A DNA stretch of 9,286 nt from Verrucomicrobiota bacterium. GTDB lineage: Bacteria; Verrucomicrobiota; Verrucomicrobiia; Chthoniobacterales; UBA10450. Under the pieces are notes generated by a model. That model ran no database searches and had not been told where the DNA came from. It worked only from the letters and a program-made list of their open reading frames with translations. Position 1 is the first letter of the stretch. Each line of letters begins with the position of its first letter. The position numbers and the translations under genes are program-made. Location of the stretch: NCBI GenBank assembly GCA_003218815.1, contig QHON01000090.1, positions 1 to 9,286 of the forward strand, given 5' to 3'. This document shows positions 1 through 5,950 of the stretch, piece after piece.

Positions 1-966
1 CGAATAATAGTGGTTGGCGATTTGATGCTGGATGAATTCGTTTGGGGAAAAGTGGCGCGCATCTCGCCGGAGGCGCCCGTCCCGGTAGTCGAGGTAACCG
101 GCGAGTCATTTTTTCCAGGAGGCGCCGCCAATGTTGCGCGCAATCTCCGCGAGTTCGTCGATCGCGTTGCGGTGGTCGGCTTGTTCGGAAAAGACCGCAG
201 TGGACAACAGCTTCGCGACTTATTGGCCGATAAAAAGATCGATATATCCGATGCGATCGAGGACGAGACGTTTTGTACCATCGTCAAAACCCGCATCATC
301 GCCCGTCATCAGCAAGTTGTTCGTGTTGATCGCGAGCAGCTTGTTGGCCCGTCGCCCACGCAAATTGCAAGAGTCGTCGCCGCGATTCGAAACAATCTTC
401 CGGAAACCGACGCGATCATTTTTGAAGATTACGGGAAAGGCTTCCTGACAAGTAAGCTGGTTACAGAAATTGCGTGCGACGCGCATGCTGCCGGTAAAAT
501 CGTAGCGGCTGATCCGAATCCTGGTCACTCTGTCGATTGGCGCGGAATGACGGTGGTCAAACCGAATCGCACCGAAGCCTTTCTCGCGGCTGGTATTCCC
601 TGGCGCGATCCGGATGAATCGCCAGCCGACGATGTCGATCTTAAGCGCGCGGGCGAAGCGCTACTCAAGAAATGGGAGACCAAGTATCTCCTCGTCACCC
701 TCGGCGAGAACGGGATGATGCTTTTCCAGGAGAATAAAGTGCCGCAATACATCCCAACCAAGGAACGCCAGGTATTCGATGTTTCAGGTGCGGGCGATAC
801 GGCGATTGCGCTTTTTACGCTCGCGCTCGCTTGCGAGGCAACGCCGAGCGAAGCGGCCGAGATTGCCAATCACGGAAGCGCCGTTGTCGTCAGCAAACTT
901 GGGACCGCGACTGTGACCAGAGACGAACTTGTCTCAAGTTTTCGGGAGGTCCCCGAGCGTGGCTGA
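1..966 (+). CDS. hldA: D-glycero-beta-D-manno-heptose-7-phosphate kinase (RfaE domain I / HldA), 5'-truncated by window
   Basis: PfkB/ribokinase-family sugar kinase that phosphorylates heptose 7-phosphate at C1 on the way to ADP-heptose for the LPS inner core; cytosolic. The frame is open from base 1 and the first residues (RIIVVGDLMLDEF) already form the first beta strand of the family, so the true start lies just upstream; the GTG at base 10 is an internal valine. In visible numbering (321 residues) it shows the RfaE signature ARISPEAPVPVV, the GGAANVA sugar-binding motif at about 40-46, and the PfkB motif DVSGAGDT at 260-267, with D266 as predicted catalytic base. The protein stops where HldE kinase domains end, so the cytidylyltransferase domain of bifunctional HldE is absent and must be encoded elsewhere. 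It overlaps gmhB, the next enzyme of the pathway, by 8 nt. The family is clear; choosing heptose over a related sugar rests on the RfaE signature and on the neighbour. Confidence 0.9.
   Translation, partial: RIIVVGDLMLDEFVWGKVARISPEAPVPVVEVTGESFFPGGAANVARNLREFVDRVAVVGLFGKDRSGQQLRDLLADKKIDISDAIEDETFCTIVKTRIIARHQQVVRVDREQLVGPSPTQIARVVAAIRNNLPETDAIIFEDYGKGFLTSKLVTEIACDAHAAGKIVAADPNPGHSVDWRGMTVVKPNRTEAFLAAGIPWRDPDESPADDVDLKRAGEALLKKWETKYLLVTLGENGMMLFQENKVPQYIPTKERQVFDVSGAGDTAIALFTLALACEATPSEAAEIANHGSAVVVSKLGTATVTRDELVSSFREVPERG
944..950 (+). promoter_or_regulatory. Strong ribosome binding site that sets the gmhB start
   Basis: GGGAGGT lies 8 nt before the GTG at 959, inside the last codons of the kinase gene. 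It favours the GTG at 959 over the TTG at 929, which would add ten residues not expected before the first HAD strand. Confidence 0.75.
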
Positions 967-1498
967 TAAATTGTTCCCCGCCGTCTTTGTGGATCGCGAC
1001 GGAACCATAATGCACGATGCCGATTATTGTTCAGATCCGAAACAGGTTCAGATTTTCCCCGGGATCCCGGAAGCATTGCGCCGTTTGAAAGCCGCGGGCT
1101 TCAAACTCATTATCATTACGAATCAAAGCGGGATCGGGCGCGGACTTATCACGATGGAGCAGTATCGCGCCGTCGAGGAGAAAGTGTTGCATGAGCTCGG
1201 GCCGAATCTAATTGAGGCAACTTATTTTTGTCCCGACGTTCCCGGCCAGCACTCCAATTGCCGCAAACCGGCACCGGGAATGATCTTACAAGCCAGCCAA
1301 GAGCACGAGATTGATCGATCGAGTTCGTTCTTTATTGGCGACAAAGAGATCGACGCAGAGTGCGGTCGCAACGCCGGCGTACGCACAATTCGTGTTCAAA
1401 CTGGATTCGATAGCGACACGACTGACACCGTCGCCGACACGGTCGCGCGTGATCTAGTCGCAGCCGCGAAGATAATCGTCGATCTTGCAAATGAGTAA
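959..1498 (+). CDS. gmhB: D-glycero-beta-D-manno-heptose-1,7-bisphosphate 7-phosphatase
   Basis: HAD-superfamily phosphatase that removes the 7-phosphate from heptose 1,7-bisphosphate, the product of the kinase encoded immediately upstream. From the GTG start (179 aa, close to the family norm) the HAD motifs are in order: DRDGT with D12 nucleophile and D14 acid/base, TNQSGIGRG with T54, CRKPAPGM with K103, and GDKEID with D128/D132 for magnesium. The Zn-binding loop known from E. coli GmhB (C-x-H ... C-x-C before RKP) is shortened and changed here: C91 and C101 remain, but the His position is D93 and the first Cys of the CxC pair is S99. A structural zinc site is therefore doubtful. The histidinol-phosphate phosphatase domain of HisB is a close relative and an alternative, but the position after the heptose kinase supports GmhB. 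It overlaps the genes on both sides by 8 nt, suggesting translational coupling. Confidence 0.88.
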   Translation: MADKLFPAVFVDRDGTIMHDADYCSDPKQVQIFPGIPEALRRLKAAGFKLIIITNQSGIGRGLITMEQYRAVEEKVLHELGPNLIEATYFCPDVPGQHSNCRKPAPGMILQASQEHEIDRSSSFFIGDKEIDAECGRNAGVRTIRVQTGFDSDTTDTVADTVARDLVAAAKIIVDLANE

Positions 1499-2240
1499 GG
1501 CGGCCGGAATAATCCCTGCCCGTTGGGGATCCACGCGTTTTCCGGGTAAACCATTGTATCTTATTGCTGGTAAGCCACTTCTCCGTCACGTCTGGGAACG
1601 TTGTCGACGCGCTAAAAAATTGGATTCCGTTATCATCGCCACTGACGATCTGCGTATCGCAAATGCGGCTTTTGACTGGGGCGCGGAAGTTGCGCTGACC
1701 TCCCCACGGCATCAAAGCGGAACCGATCGCGTTGCCGAAGTCGCAAAAAAGGGGAAACAGTTCGGGTACGTAGTTAATATCCAAGGCGACGAGCCATTGG
1801 TTGATCCTCGCTTGATCGACAGAATCGTTGAAAAACTGCGATCGGATCGCAAGATCGACATCGTCACTGCGGCACATTCGTTCGAGGATGCGGCGGAAGC
1901 GTCTTCACCGCATCAAGTCAAAGTCGTTCTCGATCTTAAGGGGCGAGCGCTCTATTTCTCTCGCACTGCGATTCCCTACCCGCACAATGTTTCACAGATA
2001 AAATATCTGCGTCATCAGGGCATCTACGGGTTCCGCCGCGAGACGCTGCTCCAGTTTGTGAAATGGAAACCGACGCTGCTGGAGCGCGCCGAATCGCTCG
2101 AGCAATTGCGCGCCCTTGAAAATGGTGTAAGTGTTCATGTGCTCGTCACGAATGATGGATCGCCCGGCGTGGACACGCCCGAGGACGCAATTGCGCTAGA
2201 GCGAAAACTCGCCCGCGCAGAACGGAGGGCTGTCTCATGA
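1491..2240 (+). CDS. kdsB: 3-deoxy-manno-octulosonate cytidylyltransferase (CMP-Kdo synthetase)
   Basis: Activates Kdo with CTP to CMP-Kdo, the donor for attaching Kdo to lipid A; cytosolic. From ATG 1491 the protein has 249 aa, the usual KdsB length. Visible motifs: the N-terminal nucleotide-binding IIPARWGSTRFPGKPL (7-22), ATD at 50-52, HQSGTDR (74-80), VNIQGDEPLV (95-104) with the metal-binding aspartate D100, ALYFSR (153-158), LRHQGIYGFRRETL (173-186), ESLEQLRALENG (201-212) and GVDTPED (226-232). A TTG six bases upstream (1485) could also serve, but the ATG puts the first strand in the normal place. No clear Shine-Dalgarno is present; initiation probably depends on coupling to gmhB, whose stop codon lies within the overlap. 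It also overlaps pyrG, the source of its CTP substrate, by 4 nt (ATGA). Confidence 0.95.
   Translation: MSKAAGIIPARWGSTRFPGKPLYLIAGKPLLRHVWERCRRAKKLDSVIIATDDLRIANAAFDWGAEVALTSPRHQSGTDRVAEVAKKGKQFGYVVNIQGDEPLVDPRLIDRIVEKLRSDRKIDIVTAAHSFEDAAEASSPHQVKVVLDLKGRALYFSRTAIPYPHNVSQIKYLRHQGIYGFRRETLLQFVKWKPTLLERAESLEQLRALENGVSVHVLVTNDGSPGVDTPEDAIALERKLARAERRAVS
2224..2229 (+). promoter_or_regulatory. Strong ribosome binding site for pyrG
   Basis: GGAGGG lies 7 nt before the pyrG ATG, inside the last codons of kdsB. Together with the ATGA overlap it supports the ATG at 2237. Confidence 0.75.
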
Positions 2241-3907
2241 AATACATTTTCGTCACAGGCGGCGTTGTCAGTTCGTTAGGCAAAGGCCTGGCTGCAGCTT
2301 CGCTCGGGACGCTGCTTGAGCTACGGGGTTTGCGGGTTGTCTTTCAAAAGTTCGATCCGTATCTCAATGTTGATCCGGGGACGATGAATCCGTTCCAGCA
2401 CGGCGAAGTTTACGTACTGAACGATGGTGCGGAAACGGATCTGGATCTTGGTCATTACGAGCGTTTCACCAACTGTGTTCTCTCGCGGCAGAACAATCTG
2501 ACCAGTGGCCAGGTTTACGAGAGCGTGATTTTAAAGGAGCGGCGAGGTGATTATCTCGGCAAAACCGTGCAAGTAATTCCGCATGTCACCGAGGTGATCA
2601 AAGATCGCATTCGTGAACTTTCGGATGAAAGCAAATACGACGTCGTCATCACGGAAATTGGCGGCACGACCGGAGACATCGAAGGATTGCCGTTCCTCGA
2701 GGCGATTCGCCAATTCATTCTCGAAGTCGGCGCGCAAAATGTCGTCAACATGCACGTCACGCTGGTGCCTTACATCAAAGCTGCGCACGAACTAAAAACG
2801 AAGCCAACGCAGCAAAGCGTCGCCAAGTTGCGCGAGATTGGTTTGCAGCCGCAGGTCTTGATTTGCCGCACCGAGAATCCACTCGACCGTGATGTGCGTC
2901 AGAAATTGTCACTGTTTTGCAGTGTTTCAGAAAAAGCGGTGGTCGAGGCGCGCGATGTCGAGCACACGGTTTACGAATATCCTTTGATGTTACACGCCGA
3001 GGGGCTCGACGAACTCGTGTGCGATCTTCTCCACCTCAAAACTCCCGAGCCCGATCTGGCGGACTGGCAAAAATTTGTCGAGCGAGTCGTCAGCCCGAAA
3101 AAACGAGTTAAGATCGCGATCGTCGGCAAATACATCGATTTACAAGATGCCTACAAGAGTATTTACGAATCGCTCACACACGCTGCCGCGAGCCAGGATT
3201 GCGGCATCGATCTTAAACTAATCGATGCCGAATCGCTGCAGGACGGTATTGACAGCCAGCTCAAAGATGTCGCAGGTGTTCTAATTCCTGGCGGATTCGG
3301 CGAGCGCGGCGTCGAGGGAAAAATCAAGGCGGCGCGGTTCGCTCGCAAACACAAGGTACCGTACCTCGGTCTCTGCCTCGGCATGCAAGTGGCAACAATT
3401 GAGTTCGCGAGAAACGTCTGCGGAATCAAAAACGCGAACAGCACTGAATTCGACAGGAACGTTCCGGAGCCGGTCATCTCGCTGCTCGAGGAGCAGCGTG
3501 GAGTGTGCAATAAAGGCGCGAGCATGCGGCTTGGCACGTGGCCGACAAAGATCGCATCCGGCACGCTTGCCGAAAAAATTTATGGCAAAGCCGACGTGCT
3601 CGAGCGACACCGACACCGTTATGAATTCAACATGAAATATCGCGACCGCATGACGAAGAAAGGATTCACAATCTCGGGAACATCCCCCGACGGCACGCTC
3701 GCGGAGTTGATCGAGTTGCGCGACCATCCGTATTTCGTCGCCTGTCAGTATCATCCCGAGTTTCAAAGCAAACCGAACAAACCACATCCCCTTTTCAAAG
3801 GATTTATTCAGGCCTGCCTCGCCCATCCAGCGGACGGTGCGCCGCGCGTCGCAACCGATCCATTATCGCCGCCCCGAGTCCCCGATCGGGTACTTGTTCC
3901 GCAATAA
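2237..3907 (+). CDS. pyrG: CTP synthase (glutamine-hydrolysing)
   Basis: Converts UTP to CTP using ATP and glutamine-derived ammonia; cytosolic tetramer. The N-terminal synthase domain (about 1-270) starts with FVTGGVVSSLGKG (5-17), then DPYLNVDPGTMNP, HGEVYVLNDGAETDLDLGHYERF and EIGGTTGDIEG (140-150), followed by the KTKPTQQSV region (187-195) involved in UTP binding. The class I glutamine amidotransferase domain (about 290-530) has the oxyanion loop PGGFGERG (351-358), the nucleophile C380 in LGLCLGMQ, and the triad partners H506 and E508 in QYHPEFQSKP. The family normally ends just after the KGFIQACL segment (521-528), so the last 25 or so residues (rich in P, R and V) look like an extension. 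That extension is encoded where the convergent Sua5 gene runs antisense. Its position after kdsB suits a role in supplying CTP for CMP-Kdo formation, although the enzyme serves the whole cell. Confidence 0.97.
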   Translation: MKYIFVTGGVVSSLGKGLAAASLGTLLELRGLRVVFQKFDPYLNVDPGTMNPFQHGEVYVLNDGAETDLDLGHYERFTNCVLSRQNNLTSGQVYESVILKERRGDYLGKTVQVIPHVTEVIKDRIRELSDESKYDVVITEIGGTTGDIEGLPFLEAIRQFILEVGAQNVVNMHVTLVPYIKAAHELKTKPTQQSVAKLREIGLQPQVLICRTENPLDRDVRQKLSLFCSVSEKAVVEARDVEHTVYEYPLMLHAEGLDELVCDLLHLKTPEPDLADWQKFVERVVSPKKRVKIAIVGKYIDLQDAYKSIYESLTHAAASQDCGIDLKLIDAESLQDGIDSQLKDVAGVLIPGGFGERGVEGKIKAARFARKHKVPYLGLCLGMQVATIEFARNVCGIKNANSTEFDRNVPEPVISLLEEQRGVCNKGASMRLGTWPTKIASGTLAEKIYGKADVLERHRHRYEFNMKYRDRMTKKGFTISGTSPDGTLAELIELRDHPYFVACQYHPEFQSKPNKPHPLFKGFIQACLAHPADGAPRVATDPLSPPRVPDRVLVPQ

Positions 3908-4799
3908 TAAGATCGAGATCGCGCGCGTCGAGCTCGCGCAGGTAACGAAACAGATTTGTCGCCGCTTCGCGCAAATCTTGTCGTTCACTCAGGCAGCGAA
4001 TTACCGCAAATGTTTTCCCTGATTTAACGGGGTTCCATGCGAGTAATCCGACTCGCTGATTCTTATCCGGCGAAAAAGAATTCGCGTCTTCGATCAATCG
4101 CAGCGGTGTTTTGGGGGCATAATGCGTGGTTAATTGCCCCGGCGCCGAAACTTTGTCGCGTGACTTGACGATATCGATCGTGCCAAATTCAGATAATTGC
4201 TCCGCTGTGATGGGGCCACGGCGCAAGATATCGATCTTACCGTCGTGTACGGTTACAATGGTCGATTCAATTCCATGAGTCGTCGCTCCGGCATCAACGA
4301 TCAGATGGATTCGTCCGTTGAGCTCGTCAACAACATGCTGCGCGGTTGTCGGGCTAACGCGGCCGAAGCGATTTGCGCTTGGCGCCGCTAGCGGAGCGCC
4401 AAATGCTTGAATGATTTCGGAGAAAACCGGATGCACACTGATTCGAACCGCGACTGTGCCGAGGCCAGCAGTCACAATATCCGGAACAATCTCACGTTTT
4501 GGCAAAACTATCGTGAACGGGCCCGGCCAAAACTGGCTCGCTAATTCCAAGATCAACTGCCGATCTTGTGCGGGAACATAGGCAATTTCTTCGAGCCAAT
4601 CGCGGTCCGGCAAATGGACGATCAAAGGATCAAAGCGCGGACGCTCTTTTGCTTCGAAAATCTTCGCTACTGCGATCGGATTGAGCGCGTCGGCAGCGAG
4701 GCCGTACACTGTTTCCGTGGGCAAGCCGACGCTTTCGCCCGCGCGCAAAAGCGCTACTACTTCCAAACGCTCACAGGAGGAAACGATTTCTGTTTTCAC
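3804..4799 (-). CDS. sua5: L-threonylcarbamoyladenylate synthase, Sua5 type (YrdC plus Sua5 domains)
   Basis: Makes threonylcarbamoyl-AMP from threonine, bicarbonate and ATP, the first step of the universal t6A37 tRNA modification. At 331 aa it is the two-domain Sua5 form, not the short TsaC/YrdC. The YrdC domain (about 8-205) shows LPTETVYGLAADA (27-39), the basic motif KERPRFDPL (51-59), WPGPFT (91-96), SANRFGRVSPT (141-151) and HGIESTIV (175-182). The linker motif APGQLTTHYAPKTPL (219-233) is typical of Sua5 and closes over the active site. The C-terminal domain ends with DRGLGAAIMDRLRRAAH (305-321), a conserved Sua5 ending. The start is a GTG overlapping the purE stop (GTGA), with only a weak upstream purine stretch, so coupling to purE is likely. 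The last 104 nt, including that conserved ending, lie antisense to the 3' end of pyrG. Confidence 0.93.
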   Translation of the reverse strand: MKTEIVSSCERLEVVALLRAGESVGLPTETVYGLAADALNPIAVAKIFEAKERPRFDPLIVHLPDRDWLEEIAYVPAQDRQLILELASQFWPGPFTIVLPKREIVPDIVTAGLGTVAVRISVHPVFSEIIQAFGAPLAAPSANRFGRVSPTTAQHVVDELNGRIHLIVDAGATTHGIESTIVTVHDGKIDILRRGPITAEQLSEFGTIDIVKSRDKVSAPGQLTTHYAPKTPLRLIEDANSFSPDKNQRVGLLAWNPVKSGKTFAVIRCLSERQDLREAATNLFRYLRELDARDLDLIIAEQVPDRGLGAAIMDRLRRAAHRPLDGRGRPE

Positions 4800-5296
4800 T
4801 TCGGCACTCGCTGTGCGAGCACCGCGTCGGTTTGCTTTTTCCGGAATGCTTCCAGTTTTTTGCGGACCTTGTCATCGGAAAGCGCGAGGATGCTAGCCGC
4901 GAGCAGCCCTGCATTTTTTGCGCCGGACGATCCGATTGCGAGCGTGCCGACGGGAACGCCTCCCGGCATTTGCGCGATGGAAAGAAGCGAATCGAGTCCC
5001 TGCAGTGTTTTCGATTGAATCGGCACGCCGAGCACGGGCAACCACGTGTAGGCAGCGATCACTCCCGCGAGGTGCGCCGCGCCACCTGCGCCGGCGATAA
5101 TCACGCGGATACCGCGATTGGCGGCACTTCGAGCAAAGTCAGTCGTTGCTTCAGGGCTGCGATGCGCAGAAAGAATTTTATGTTCGTTAGGCACCGCAAG
5201 TTGATCGAGAAGTTGGACCGAATGACGCATGGTTTCCCAATCCGATGCACTGCCCATGACGACGGCGACCAACGCCGGGGACTTCGATTTAGCCAT
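4796..5296 (-). CDS. purE: N5-carboxyaminoimidazole ribonucleotide mutase, class I PurE
   Basis: Moves the carboxyl group of N5-CAIR to C4 to give CAIR in de novo purine synthesis; class I enzymes form octamers in the cytosol. The 166-aa protein has the hallmark MGSASDW (14-20), the catalytic loop SAHRSPE (43-49) with H45, AGAGGAAHLAG (68-78), PVLGVPI (87-93), GLDSLLSIAQMPGGVPVGT (100-118) and AIGSSGAKNAG (120-130). The pattern is that of class I PurE, which normally works with PurK; no purK is in this window. In place of a purK partner, the next gene is sua5, overlapping by 4 nt. The ATG start has no recognisable Shine-Dalgarno sequence; the 90-bp divergent gap upstream should carry its promoter. 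Confidence 0.95.
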   Translation of the reverse strand: MAKSKSPALVAVVMGSASDWETMRHSVQLLDQLAVPNEHKILSAHRSPEATTDFARSAANRGIRVIIAGAGGAAHLAGVIAAYTWLPVLGVPIQSKTLQGLDSLLSIAQMPGGVPVGTLAIGSSGAKNAGLLAASILALSDDKVRKKLEAFRKKQTDAVLAQRVPK

Positions 5297-5386
5297 ACAA
5301 ATTAACTTTAAGGAAAGCTGTCAGTTTCCCTAGTAAGTTGCAAAGCGGTTTTTGAGTGGGCACCGGAAATCAAATCTCGATCTTCT
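5297..5386. promoter_or_regulatory. Divergent intergenic region between purE and aroK
   Basis: This 90-bp gap separates the two outward-facing starts and is the only place in the window where two transcription units diverge, so promoters for both are expected. I could not pick convincing -35/-10 pairs on either strand. A near-perfect palindrome (5312-5329) lies close to the purE start. If aroK starts at the GTG at 5420, the region is 33 bp longer. Confidence 0.5.
5312..5329. repeat. Imperfect palindrome, possible operator, near purE start
   Basis: GGAAAGCTGTCAGTTTCC pairs GGAAA with TTTCC and CTG with CAG around a single central T, with one unpaired G on the left arm. It sits 16 bp upstream of the purE ATG, where a repressor or leader structure could act. 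The regulator is unknown, and it does not match a PurR or other operator I recognise. Chance occurrence is possible. Confidence 0.3.
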
Positions 5387-5950
5387 TTGCAAGAGTTACC
5401 TTCGCTCACATATTCCGAAGTGGCCTGCTCAAGATCGATTGTGCTTATCGGTTTTATGGGAACCGGGAAATCTCTCGTCGGAAAAATCTTGGAACGGCAA
5501 ACTGGATTTCGCCGGTTCGATACGGATGAACTCATTTCCCAAAAGCTGAAGATGCCGATCGAGGAAGTTTTCTCTGCCCATGGCGAGGAACGTTTTCGCG
5601 AGCTCGAAACCGAAACATTGCGTTCTCTATTCGCAGAAGGACCGGCGATTATCGTAGCAGGTGGCGGCATCGTTCTGCGTGCAGAGAATGTCGATCTTTT
5701 ACGTCAATTGGGGACAGTTGTCTGGCTCGATGGAGACCAGGCAACACTTCGCGCCCGCATCCAACGATTGGATAATCGCCCGCTATTGCGAACAGCGAAT
5801 CCCGAAGTGACGTTATCGGAATTACTGGAGGCACGCCAACCGATTTATAAAAGCGCAGCCGATTTGCGAGTGGACATTACCAAAAAAAAACCCGAACGAA
5901 TCGCTGAATTGATTTTAAAAAGCATCAGGGATCTTCCTGTCGGAGAATGA
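5387..5950 (+). CDS. aroK: Shikimate kinase
   Basis: Phosphorylates shikimate at the 3-hydroxyl with ATP, the fifth step of the common aromatic amino acid pathway. Numbered from TTG 5387 (187 aa): Walker A GFMGTGKS (22-29), FDTDE (44-48) with the shikimate-binding aspartate D47, RFRELE (69-74), the GGG loop of AGGGIV (91-96), the lid arginine R131 in NRPLL, and the late R150 in the EARQPIY segment. The start is uncertain. No in-frame ATG exists between the upstream stop at 5309 and the P-loop; TTG 5387 and GTG 5420 are the candidates, and neither has a Shine-Dalgarno. GTG 5420 would remove 11 poorly conserved residues and still leave the first beta strand. A run of nine A (5882-5890) encodes three lysines near the C-terminus. 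The stop overlaps the queG start (ATGA). Confidence 0.93.
   Translation: MQELPSLTYSEVACSRSIVLIGFMGTGKSLVGKILERQTGFRRFDTDELISQKLKMPIEEVFSAHGEERFRELETETLRSLFAEGPAIIVAGGGIVLRAENVDLLRQLGTVVWLDGDQATLRARIQRLDNRPLLRTANPEVTLSELLEARQPIYKSAADLRVDITKKKPERIAELILKSIRDLPVGE

Noticed and set aside
10..12. GTG at base 10 as the start of the heptose kinase
   Set aside because: The frame is open to base 1, and the residues before it (RII) continue the conserved first strand, so the gene begins before the window.
1332..1877. Antisense 181-codon open frame across gmhB and kdsB
   Set aside because: It lies opposite two well-recognised genes, has no family motifs and has low-complexity arginine-rich content. It is a frame shadow.
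1995..2009. Perfect hairpin CAGATA-AAA-TATCTG inside kdsB
   Set aside because: It has a short AT-rich 6-bp stem in the middle of a conserved coding segment, with no T-run. It is probably a by-product of the codons.
3881..3890. Palindrome CCCGATCGGG near the pyrG end as a terminator
   Set aside because: It could form only a 3-bp stem with a 4-nt loop, has no T-run, and lies inside both coding regions.
4832..5305. 157-codon plus-strand open frame opposite purE
   Set aside because: PurE on the minus strand is unmistakable. The plus-strand frame is rich in Cys, Arg and His, with no motif.
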